From contig NZ_SMKR01000013.1 in assembly GCF_004348725.1 (NCBI RefSeq), positions 1 to 64,000 of the forward strand: DNA of 64,000 nt. The letters are read 5' to 3'. This document shows positions 1 through 8,807 of the stretch, piece by piece. The DNA comes from Kribbella turkmenica (GTDB taxonomy: Bacteria; Actinomycetota; Actinomycetes; Propionibacteriales; Kribbellaceae). Within the stretch, counting starts at the first letter, position 1, and the number at the start of each line of letters is the position of its first letter. A program made the position numbers and the translations under genes. The notes below the pieces were generated by a model. It ran no database searches. It worked only from the letters and a program-made list of their open reading frames with translations, and was not told the DNA's origin.

Positions 1-137
1 CGCTCGCGCCGGCGCTCCAGCAGTTCCAGCCGGCGGGCGCCGTACTCCCGGTGCAACCGCTCGATCAGCCCGAGCGCCCGCTCGGTCAGGATCTCGTCGT
101 ACCGGTCCTGCCGTGCACCGATGACCTGTATCGCCAC
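1..137 (-). CDS. aceB: Malate synthase, N-terminal fragment (cut by window edge)
   Basis: The complement of this segment reads about 45 codons from a GTG at 137, six bases after AAGGAG. It has the N-terminal pattern of actinobacterial malate synthase A: YDEILT, then an LH, then RR-x-ELL followed by an Arg-rich helix. The enzyme condenses glyoxylate with acetyl-CoA in the glyoxylate shunt. The rest of the gene lies outside the window, so no catalytic residue is visible and the call rests on N-terminal resemblance alone. A second GTG at 140 is too close to the ribosome site. It lies downstream of the RHS gene on the same strand, but a strong hairpin separates them. Confidence 0.55.
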   Translation of the reverse strand, partial: MAIQVIGARQDRYDEILTERALGLIERLHREYGARRLELLERRRE

Positions 138-337
138 CACTCACTCCTTAGCACTCACGACCACGACCGCGACCTCGTGATCGGCATCCGGCCCCACCCG
201 CACCATAGTGCAGCGGCCCGGAAGGGTTGCCCCGTCTCCCTACCCGAGACAGTCGCCCTGGCCTTCTTCACGAGTAAGTACTCCTTTACGACGATCACCG
301 GCATCCAGCCGTGGCCTCCATCGAAGCTCCCTTCCGA

Positions 338-377
338 TGAATCCGCCGCCGAGTCTGTCGACTCGGCGGCGGATTCA
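338..377 (-). terminator. Hairpin terminator after the RHS gene
   Basis: A perfect 17-bp inverted repeat (338-354 with 361-377) with a 6-nt loop starts 11 bp beyond the RHS stop codon. There is no T-tract, which is common for actinobacterial terminators. The remaining bases to 137 hold the presumed malate synthase promoter; I see no gene there, and in particular no immunity gene for the RHS protein. Confidence 0.75.
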
Positions 378-388
378 GCTGTCAGCAC

Positions 389-3300
389 TCAGTAAGGTCT
401 CTCCTTCGAGTCCCAGTTCATATCCCATGTCAGAGTCAGACCTGATCTGAAGAAGGAGTGTGCTGCGGATGCCATCCATCCCGTCGTTGTCCAGTAATTG
501 AACTTGATCACCCCGAAGATGTCGGTTGGCTTCTGACTGAGAGACGCGGTGTTGTAGTTCATATTGCTGGCCTGAATTCCTACGTACAACGGCGTTGTCC
601 CGATCTGCGCCCCCACGTATCCGATGACTTCAGTATCGCCGACAGTCGCACCGAGTCCAGCCCTACCGTCTAGTTTGAAGGCACTCGGAGAGCCTTCCCC
701 GTCGATTCCTGCGCCGAGCGCACGACCCCTGCCGTACACCAGAACGTTCAGATCTTGAGTCTCTAGGATTGGAACCTTGAGTTCGGCATCCAGAGCCTGT
801 AGTTCTCCACCAAGGCCCTTGGCGCTGACGTTAACCCCACCTGAGATTACCTTCAGAGTGAAGATCCCATCGCCGATCCCGATGCCACCAAGTTGGCCGG
901 ACGCCAGATCAGCACTTGGCCCACCGCCACTCTCGCGAGACCCTCCGCCCCCATACGTGATCGACGGAGGATAGATCGTCAACCAAGCCGGTAGACCGAA
1001 AGCATCTCCGCGTATTCCGCCGTCAGGCGTGTGATAGTGGCCTCCGGCCGAATAGTACGGGTCACGGCCATCAGGATCGACGTAGCTGACCGGATTGTTG
1101 AGGCTGAATGTGTACAGGTTCGCCCGGCGCGGCGCCGACAAGTTCGCATCTGGGGCATGCCGGTACTTCGAGTCCGCGGACACCCACTGCAGGGCCAGCG
1201 GGTCGTAATAGCGAGATCCGTAGTAGTGCAGGCCGCCCGTCGGGTCGTAGTCCTTGCCGTTGAACTCCTTAGTGTACTTGTTCGCCGGCGTGCCCGAGGC
1301 GCGCGACTCTGTCAGCAATTCACCGAACGGCCCGTACGTCGCTCGTCGCTTGACCGAGCCATCTGTGGCGGAGGTCGACAGCACGTGGTTGCCGCGTGTG
1401 TCCGTCACGTAGTACTCGATTGCCGGCGCCGTCTTGGAACCGTCGACGCGTGCAACGACCTCCCCGTTCAGCGCGACGTACTGCCGGTACTTCGGCTGCG
1501 ACTGGCCCGGGGTGTACAGGACCTCGGCATTGCCGAACCATCTCCGCATCTCCTGCACGGCGCCGCTCGCGTTGTAGCGCACCGCGGCCACTCGAGTGCC
1601 ACCTTGGTAGAAGAACACCTCGCTGCCGTTCGAGGTGCTGACCCTTCTGAGATCGACACCATCCCATCGCTGATTCACGACCGTTCCATCCGGCAAGGTC
1701 CGGCTGGTCATGTTCCCAGCCTCGTCGTGCGCGTAGGTCGCAAGGTTGCTCTGGTCCGGCTTGCGCAGCGCCATCAGACGTTGCGGATCACCACCGTCCG
1801 CTGCGTTTTCGTATACGTGCGTGGCGTTGCGCGTGGGCACTCTCGCCGCCGCCGTCGCCATGACGTTGGCCGAAGCAAGACGCCCACCGGTCGTGTAGGT
1901 GAACGTTCCGCTGTAACCCACCCCGCCGGTTTCGCTTGCCTGGGTCAACTGCATCCTGTTGTCGTACTGGAAGCCCATGACGGCCGCCGGCGCGACACCA
2001 TCCGCACCCTGCACGATGTGCGTCTGCTTGACGTGGTCGTTACTCCAGTAGGACTGGATCAGCTTGTAGCGTTGAGTCGCACCGAGCTTCTCCTGAACCT
2101 GGGTCACACGGCCGAACTTGTCGTATCCGTAGTGCACGACCGGCTTGGCGAATCCGGAGAGGTTGTTCGTGTTCGCTTCTCGCTTCGTCACCACGCCGGC
2201 AGCGTTGCGAGTGTTCTTGGCAAGCTCGAGGGAGCCGGACGTCAGGCCAGCGCTCACCCGCGACGGTGTTCCATCCGCATCGTAGCCGTACGCGATCAGG
2301 GCCCCATCGTGCGACGGGCTTGTTGCCCCGTCCGCAAACGCCTTGAGTCCAATGCTTCCGACTGTCGGCGCGCCGGCAGGCGTGTTGATCTTGAGCTCCA
2401 GGTCGTCAGCCGTCACCAGGCCATTCAGGGCGGTCAGGTTCTGTCTGGTTCGCTTCAGCGAGCCGTACTCGTCGTACTGATTGATCACAGTCGAGACTGG
2501 CGAACTCGTGTAAGAGAGCCGGCCTAGCTGGAACAGCCTGTCACCACCCTGCAGCGAGGGATGCGCGTTGTCGTAGGCGTAGGTCGTGACGCCGTGCTTG
2601 AGCTGCCCGCGCTCGGTTTCCGTGAGATCCCGGACCGCCGGGGTGTACGAGACGACTCTGTTGATGTCGTCGAATGTCCGAGAGTGCGTGTACGACGAAG
2701 CGCTCGCCCCGGCAGGCACCGGCTCGACTACCGTAGTCAGGTTGTTGTTGTGGTCGTAGCCATAGGCCCACGTCCGGCCGGCCGATGCGACACTGCGGCG
2801 GTTGCCGAGGTAGTCATGCGTAACGGTGGTGAGAGCACCGTCGGGATCGCTCAACTTGCTGACCCGTCCCATGCCGTCGTAACGGTAGTTCGTGTATGCG
2901 TAAATCGGCTCCACATCGTCGCCAACAGGTTTCGTGCCGGCCTTCTCGCGAATCTGAACAAGTTGACCCGCCGCGTCCATGGTGGACGTCTTCTCGAGCA
3001 GTTTTGCCCCGTCCCCATTGGGCCATTGCATCTCAGTCACGCTCAGCGAGCTGTAAACGTATTGGCGGAGGATGCGCGTACCGCTCTCGAACTCGGACAG
3101 GGTCGTGAGTCGGCCGAGCGGATCGTAGGTCTTCTTCACACCTGTGACCCCACTGGCGTCCGCCCGCGGACCCACCACGGTGCTCAGGAGTCCACGAGCG
3201 TTGTAGGAATACGAGACCGTCTTCGTCGGCTGCGGGCTCTGGCTTGCGCTGGTCTGCACCGTCCGGCCGAGTCCGTCCACGGAGGTCGTCATTGAGCCGA

Positions 3301-6300
3301 ACAAGCCGTCGCCGTTCTTCCGCTGCACCTTTGTCCACACTGGCGCACCACTCTCGAAGTAGGTGCGATCACCGTAGGTGTAGCTCTCGAACACTACTGC
3401 TGTCGAGCCGACTTCGGTGCTGTAGACAGTCCGGGAGATCGGACGCCCGAGACCATCCAGGTTCGTAGTCGACCGTTCAGGGTTCAGTGCGTCGTCGAAC
3501 GCGCATGCCGATCCAGGATCCGGTCGGGTGCCGGCATCCGGCCCGTCCGGGCATACATAGTCGGGACCCCGGACATCGGTGACCTGGCCAGTCCCCAGGT
3601 CCGTGGTGAAGAGCTGCGAGTGGCCGACCGGGTTGGTCGCCTTGGCAACATGGACACCGAAGCTGTCATAGGACAACTGCGTAGCCTTGCTCACTGGCGC
3701 ATTGATGCCGTAGCGCCGGACCTGCTCAGGCTCCCAAATGTATCCAGGCTGGCCATTGTTCACGCCGGCCGCGTAGTAGGCATACCGGGTGATCTTGTCG
3801 TCGGACGACGGATCCGTGACCTTCGATGCATGCAGCCGGAAGTAGCTCTCGTCTTCATACTCGTAGTGCACGCCGCCGAGTTCGGTGGTCGTCCCGCCTA
3901 CTGTTACCGAGTCCACTGTCGACTTGTGCGCGACGTTGTACTCCGTACCGCTCCACCTGAGGTTGTACGTCCGGTCCGTTCTCCGGATCTCAAGATCGCC
4001 GTCCGCGTTCACGAATGACATTTGTGTACGAGTAGGCAGCTTGGCCACCCGAGCGTCATCCGGGCCAGCTAGCTCTGACCAGATGGTCTCTTCACGCGTC
4101 GACAGGTTGGTTGCGAGGCAGTTGTCGACCGTCTGCCCACCCGACGTGGCACAGATGTAGCGGGTGGTGCTGGCCGGCAGTGCCGCCTTCGGCGCGAAAG
4201 TCGTCTCCATGCCGGGCATGAGGATGTTCCAGAAAACAAAGTCATACGTCTGGTCGACGACAGACATGACGCCGCTCTGTGCGGCTGGGCTGAACGCAGT
4301 TAAGCTGTTGAACGCGGAGTCACCCCGCACGGTGACAGACCTGGTCAGAACACCTCGGTAGTCTTCGTTGAACGAGTACAGCCGCACCGTGGTGACATCA
4401 TCGTCGGTGTCTGCGCTGTCACCAACCTGCAGGCTGCGGACCTCACCGAACCCACGGAACAGCGAGTGGCCGTACGGACCGTCCGTGAAGTTCGCGAACT
4501 TGTAGACGTACTTCTCCGTCATGTCCGGCTGCGAGGCGCCCGGCGACGTCGTGACCTCCGTCGCCATCCAACGCTGAGCGGCGCTCTGCCGCGCGTAGCT
4601 CACGGTCGTCTTGGCACCAAACCCGTTCTTCACCGTCCGCAGCAAGCGCGCCGGCGCCTTGTGGTCAGCACTGTTGTCGAGGAACGGCTTGGCGTACCGC
4701 ACCTCGAGGTTGACGCCAATGCCTCGCGACCGCGCCAAGTCGAGGAGACCATCACCGTTCAGGTCGACAGCTTGGTGGGTCTGCCTCATCTTGTAGTCGC
4801 CCAACCCGTTGAATTCCGTCAGGCTGGCGTACTCGAACCGCCCGCCGAGAGCACGGACAAAAGTGTCATCTGAACCGGCCGCGACGTCGACCACCTTCAC
4901 CCACGCTGACCCGCCGTTCAGGTAGAGCTTGCCCGAATTCGCGGCGGGATCACGATAGAGGTTGTCGGCAAGGCCGTCGTAGTCCAGATCCACCATCTGG
5001 TTGCCGTACATGTAAGCGCCACTTATCGGCATCTGGCGCTCATCCAGCGAGACATCGACGGGCCGCATCTGAAGCAGATGGTTTGTATTCGGGGCGTTCT
5101 CACTGAAGAACTCCGGATTCCCGGCGCCGGACGCCCAGCCGTAACCCGAGTTGAAGTACACCTTGGTGCCCTTGGACTCGACGAAGTCGAGGACGTCGCT
5201 CAGACCGTCACCATTCACATCCGCGGCCATACCGTTGAAGTGATGCCCGACACCATCCTCAACATCGCAGGTCGGTTCATCGCAGACCGCATGAGCCCCA
5301 CGGCGCAGGCTGGTCCGCGGCAGTTCGATGGCCTCCTCCGATCGCTCACCAGTACTCAGTCCCGGACGGACCGACGCGTCGAGGCGGCTACAGAACAGGT
5401 CCCCCAAGTCTGGGTATCCATCACCTGTCACGTCGGCGAAGGCCCTGCAACTCTCCGACACGTGACGAGTCCCGCTGACTGTCACAGCCGGGGGGCTGGC
5501 CTTCTCCGGCATGGTGTACGGCCATGTGCCGCGATCGATCCGATGGATCGAGGGAGTCGAGGCAAACCCGGAACCCGTGTTGCGATAGACGTACCAGTCC
5601 CGCGCGGTGATCGTCGCAGAGTCGTTGTGTCCGTTCCAGTCGTCGAAGTTGATGGAGCCGTTGTCCTTATAGATCGGTCGGCCGAATATGCTCTCATACG
5701 GGCACTCCAACGATGCTGTGGGGCGCGAGATCAACTCCGGGCGGCGGTCTCCATCGAGATCCGCGAAGCCGTGATCGACCTTCTGCATTGATCCCCAGCT
5801 GAGACCGAAGGAACAGGGCTTATTCGGATCCCCGCCCGCACCTACCGTGGACTTACTGTAGGACCGGCTCAGGGAGCACAGCAATTCCTCGTCGCCGTCC
5901 GAACCTGGCATGGACGCCACGGGGATATCAGCGAAGGCATCACGGAGGCTGAAGGAAAATCCATCGTCCTTGACGAAACCCAAACTCCCCTTGTTGACGT
6001 AGGTCTCGACCTTGCAGTTCCCGGTGGCAGGGGCAGCGAACGACAGATACGCCGGGCTCTTCGTGCGGAGCTGGTCGACACGACCATCGCCGTTGATATC
6101 GATCCAGGCAACCTGAACGCGCTCGCCGCGTCCCTGCCTTGCAGTGAGGAAGCCTTTCTCCCCGCTACCCATACAAAACGGCGCACCGCAGTCGGCACCC
6201 TCGCTGCCGAGATTGTTCGTTTCAAGCGAGGTCGGCACCCTGACGCCTGGCAGGTCCTGCCAGGCGGTGTAGTCGCTGTCATGGACATAGGCAGCGGCCT

Positions 6301-7411
6301 TTCCGTAGGTGAACTGCGTCGGGGGCAGGATCGTCAGAGCCCCAGTGTTCGGGGCGAGGGCTGTCTGCTGGATGCTGGCCAACTGACGGAACGGCGTTGT
6401 CGTGGCGGCTGCGCAGTTGTCGGTGTTGTCGTAGGCCAGGGTGTAGACGCGGTGGGTGGCCAGAGCGCCGGCCTGGTGCCGCCAAGTTTTGATTGCGGTC
6501 AGCTTCCGGGTGCCGGTCAGCAGGCCGAAGCCGTAGCGGTAGTCGAGCTTGCTGCCCACGGCCGGGAGCTTCTCCGGAGTTCCGCAGAACGTGGGCCCAC
6601 TGTGTTCGAAGGTGATACGCGCGTAGGTCGCAGTGGGCTGCCCGTCTACGGGCGGCGACTCGTACGAGATGTCCTCGAGCAGGATCTCTCGGGGATGGCC
6701 CTCAGGCACGACGGGCGAGTCGTCCACCCGTCCCCTGACCGCGTAGTCGTACCACAACCTGTGACCGGTGTGGTCGACCTGGCTGGCGATCGGGGCGTAG
6801 GAGTAGGGCGTCTGGTTCTTCATTCCGAAGAACGTCTTCATCCCGTCTTTGCCATATGCGACCCACCAGTGAGGCGAGGCGACGACGTCGCCGAGGTACT
6901 CGAAACGCGTGAACGTCGGATCCGTCGGCGACCGGTACCCGACACCACCCGCACTGACCGGGATCTTCGGATCCTTGACCAACGGACTGCCATCCGGACC
7001 CAGGAAGTTTCGCGGCTGGGTAGCCCTGCCTCCCTTCGGCCATTCCGCTCGGAACGAGCCGGCCGCTGGGTCGACGGTGATGGTCGGAACAGGCAGCGTC
7101 CATCCTGCAGCGACGCCTCCGTGGACTGCCCCGGCGGACGAGTAGTTCAGTGCCAGCTGTGGCTGATGGCCTCGTCTTCCCGGCGGCACCTCGATCGGGT
7201 ACGCATAGTTGTAGTCACCCTGCTCGCTCGTTTGACCCGATCCGGCCCCGGGCGAGGCGATCTCCGGGGCCTGCGCGGCGAGGTCGCCGATGCTCGGCTC
7301 TCCGGGCGGATCAACGGCATGCGCCAGCGGGGTCGTGAGCACACCCATGACCGAAGCCAATAGGGCAGCCAGGGCGATTCGAGCGGTACGCCGCATCGTG
7401 GGCTTTCTCAC
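389..7411 (-). CDS. Secreted SpvB/VCBS/RHS-repeat toxin-like protein
   Basis: 2340 residues. The GTG at 7411 is preferred because GGAAGGAG lies 9 bases upstream and a signal peptide follows at once: an Arg-rich n-region, a hydrophobic core, and a cut after AHA near residue 32. Residues about 60-300 resemble the SpvB/TcB N-terminal domain (YPIEVPPGRRG, LNYSS). About 430-950 hold six FG-GAP/VCBS-like Asp loops of the type DxNGDG. A TcdB-middle-like stretch follows, then YD/RHS repeats to about 2050 and the RHS core (GLHYYGSRYYDP). By family precedent the repeats form a shell around a C-terminal effector. Here the last 200 or so residues are Gly-rich and match no toxin I know. Likely exported and acting on neighbouring cells; that role is inferred. 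Confidence 0.9.
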   Translation of the reverse strand: MRKPTMRRTARIALAALLASVMGVLTTPLAHAVDPPGEPSIGDLAAQAPEIASPGAGSGQTSEQGDYNYAYPIEVPPGRRGHQPQLALNYSSAGAVHGGVAAGWTLPVPTITVDPAAGSFRAEWPKGGRATQPRNFLGPDGSPLVKDPKIPVSAGGVGYRSPTDPTFTRFEYLGDVVASPHWWVAYGKDGMKTFFGMKNQTPYSYAPIASQVDHTGHRLWYDYAVRGRVDDSPVVPEGHPREILLEDISYESPPVDGQPTATYARITFEHSGPTFCGTPEKLPAVGSKLDYRYGFGLLTGTRKLTAIKTWRHQAGALATHRVYTLAYDNTDNCAAATTTPFRQLASIQQTALAPNTGALTILPPTQFTYGKAAAYVHDSDYTAWQDLPGVRVPTSLETNNLGSEGADCGAPFCMGSGEKGFLTARQGRGERVQVAWIDINGDGRVDQLRTKSPAYLSFAAPATGNCKVETYVNKGSLGFVKDDGFSFSLRDAFADIPVASMPGSDGDEELLCSLSRSYSKSTVGAGGDPNKPCSFGLSWGSMQKVDHGFADLDGDRRPELISRPTASLECPYESIFGRPIYKDNGSINFDDWNGHNDSATITARDWYVYRNTGSGFASTPSIHRIDRGTWPYTMPEKASPPAVTVSGTRHVSESCRAFADVTGDGYPDLGDLFCSRLDASVRPGLSTGERSEEAIELPRTSLRRGAHAVCDEPTCDVEDGVGHHFNGMAADVNGDGLSDVLDFVESKGTKVYFNSGYGWASGAGNPEFFSENAPNTNHLLQMRPVDVSLDERQMPISGAYMYGNQMVDLDYDGLADNLYRDPAANSGKLYLNGGSAWVKVVDVAAGSDDTFVRALGGRFEYASLTEFNGLGDYKMRQTHQAVDLNGDGLLDLARSRGIGVNLEVRYAKPFLDNSADHKAPARLLRTVKNGFGAKTTVSYARQSAAQRWMATEVTTSPGASQPDMTEKYVYKFANFTDGPYGHSLFRGFGEVRSLQVGDSADTDDDVTTVRLYSFNEDYRGVLTRSVTVRGDSAFNSLTAFSPAAQSGVMSVVDQTYDFVFWNILMPGMETTFAPKAALPASTTRYICATSGGQTVDNCLATNLSTREETIWSELAGPDDARVAKLPTRTQMSFVNADGDLEIRRTDRTYNLRWSGTEYNVAHKSTVDSVTVGGTTTELGGVHYEYEDESYFRLHASKVTDPSSDDKITRYAYYAAGVNNGQPGYIWEPEQVRRYGINAPVSKATQLSYDSFGVHVAKATNPVGHSQLFTTDLGTGQVTDVRGPDYVCPDGPDAGTRPDPGSACAFDDALNPERSTTNLDGLGRPISRTVYSTEVGSTAVVFESYTYGDRTYFESGAPVWTKVQRKNGDGLFGSMTTSVDGLGRTVQTSASQSPQPTKTVSYSYNARGLLSTVVGPRADASGVTGVKKTYDPLGRLTTLSEFESGTRILRQYVYSSLSVTEMQWPNGDGAKLLEKTSTMDAAGQLVQIREKAGTKPVGDDVEPIYAYTNYRYDGMGRVSKLSDPDGALTTVTHDYLGNRRSVASAGRTWAYGYDHNNNLTTVVEPVPAGASASSYTHSRTFDDINRVVSYTPAVRDLTETERGQLKHGVTTYAYDNAHPSLQGGDRLFQLGRLSYTSSPVSTVINQYDEYGSLKRTRQNLTALNGLVTADDLELKINTPAGAPTVGSIGLKAFADGATSPSHDGALIAYGYDADGTPSRVSAGLTSGSLELAKNTRNAAGVVTKREANTNNLSGFAKPVVHYGYDKFGRVTQVQEKLGATQRYKLIQSYWSNDHVKQTHIVQGADGVAPAAVMGFQYDNRMQLTQASETGGVGYSGTFTYTTGGRLASANVMATAAARVPTRNATHVYENAADGGDPQRLMALRKPDQSNLATYAHDEAGNMTSRTLPDGTVVNQRWDGVDLRRVSTSNGSEVFFYQGGTRVAAVRYNASGAVQEMRRWFGNAEVLYTPGQSQPKYRQYVALNGEVVARVDGSKTAPAIEYYVTDTRGNHVLSTSATDGSVKRRATYGPFGELLTESRASGTPANKYTKEFNGKDYDPTGGLHYYGSRYYDPLALQWVSADSKYRHAPDANLSAPRRANLYTFSLNNPVSYVDPDGRDPYYSAGGHYHTPDGGIRGDAFGLPAWLTIYPPSITYGGGGSRESGGGPSADLASGQLGGIGIGDGIFTLKVISGGVNVSAKGLGGELQALDAELKVPILETQDLNVLVYGRGRALGAGIDGEGSPSAFKLDGRAGLGATVGDTEVIGYVGAQIGTTPLYVGIQASNMNYNTASLSQKPTDIFGVIKFNYWTTTGWMASAAHSFFRSGLTLTWDMNWDSKERPY

Positions 7412-7628
7412 GAGAGCGGTCTCCTTCCGGGTTTGCCTCGAGAGGCAGACCACAGGGCGGTGAGCGGACTGAGACGACATGGGTTACCTGCGCCCAGTGC
7501 GTCGTTACGTAGACGTGTACGGCGGTCTCATGCCTTCCGGTTCCCGGTGTTCGTGAACTGCTCGTCGAACGAGGGAACTGATCAGGAGCCGTTGCCGTAT
7601 CGATGGTGAGAGTAGGAGGGAGAGTTCG

Positions 7629-8807
7629 GTGCCGGGTGGTCGACGCAGTGTGTTGCGTGCAGGTCGGGTCTTCGACGGTGACGCTGTTCACGCGAAGGGT
7701 TGGGTCTTGATCCAGGACAGCGTTGTCGTCGCGGTCGAACAGGGCGGTGTGGAGCCACCGGCGGAGGTCTCGATCACCGACTTCGGTGCGGACTCGTTCC
7801 TGATGCCGGGAATGATCGACGCTCACTCCCACCTGTGCATCGTTCCAGGCGAGGACGCTGTGCAGGCAGTCGTCGAAGCAGACGACGGGACTCTCTTGGA
7901 ACGGGCCCGGACAGCGGCTGCGCAAGCCCTGGCGGCGGGAATCACAACAATCCGCGACCTCGGCGATCGTTCGTACACCACCGTGCAGCTCCGAGACGAG
8001 CTGGCCGGCAATCCGCTGCCGGGACCACATCTCGTCGTGTCAGGCCCTCCGATCACCACGGCGGGCGGTCATTGCCACTTTCTGGGCGGCGAAGCACAAG
8101 GCAGGCAGGCGCTGCGCGCGGCCGTCCGCGAACGAGCCGATCATGGCTGCGACGTCCTCAAGGTGATGGCGAGCGGCGGCGGTATCACGAAAGGTAGTTC
8201 GCCCTACCTGTCGCAGTACACGCGGGACGAGCTCACGATGCTGGTCGACTACGCACGCAGCTTCGGCATGTCCACGGCGGCGCATGCGCATGGCACAGCC
8301 GCCATCATCGATGCGACCGCGGCCGGGTTCGACACGCTCGAGCACGCCAGCTTCGCGACACCAGACGGGATCGTGCGAGACGACCACTTGATCGACGACC
8401 TCGCGCGATCGCAAATTGTCATCAGCGCAACCATGGGCTTCGATCCGGCTTCTCACCTCGCACTGGCCAGGAACTCCTGCCGGACGACGCTCGAGATCCG
8501 GCAACGGCTGCACGAGCTAGGAGCGCCCATCGTCGTCGGCACGGATGCCGGCATCCATCCGTCGAAGCCACACGACGTGCTCCCGCACGGCGTCGCCGAT
8601 CTTCCCTCGATTGGATTCACGCCGATCGAGGCGCTCCGGTCCGCGACCGGTCTCGCGGCGCATGCCTGCGGCGTCGGGCAACGCAAAGGCCGACTGATCG
8701 CCGGGTACGACGCCGACATCCTGGTGCTGGCGGATGACCCTACGGTGGACCTCTCCGCGCTCCACACCGTCCGAGCGGTATATCGGCTCGGAACGCGGGT
8801 CCGTTAG
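7629..8807 (+). CDS. Amidohydrolase (imidazolonepropionase/prolidase-like)
   Basis: 392 residues from a GTG behind GGAGGG. It is a metal-dependent TIM-barrel hydrolase with all usual ligands in order: HxH at His66/His68 (DAHSHL), the bridging Lys178 (VLKVMASGG), His219/221 (AHAHG), His239 (EHASF) and Asp306 (GTDAG). The family cleaves amide or cyclic amide bonds (imidazolonepropionate, X-Pro dipeptides, some organophosphates). No signal peptide is seen, so it is cytoplasmic. Its stop overlaps by 4 bp the stop of the convergent AfsR-like regulator, and it diverges from the RHS gene across 217 bp that must hold both promoters. The substrate cannot be told. Confidence 0.85.
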   Translation: MPGGRRSVLRAGRVFDGDAVHAKGWVLIQDSVVVAVEQGGVEPPAEVSITDFGADSFLMPGMIDAHSHLCIVPGEDAVQAVVEADDGTLLERARTAAAQALAAGITTIRDLGDRSYTTVQLRDELAGNPLPGPHLVVSGPPITTAGGHCHFLGGEAQGRQALRAAVRERADHGCDVLKVMASGGGITKGSSPYLSQYTRDELTMLVDYARSFGMSTAAHAHGTAAIIDATAAGFDTLEHASFATPDGIVRDDHLIDDLARSQIVISATMGFDPASHLALARNSCRTTLEIRQRLHELGAPIVVGTDAGIHPSKPHDVLPHGVADLPSIGFTPIEALRSATGLAAHACGVGQRKGRLIAGYDADILVLADDPTVDLSALHTVRAVYRLGTRVR

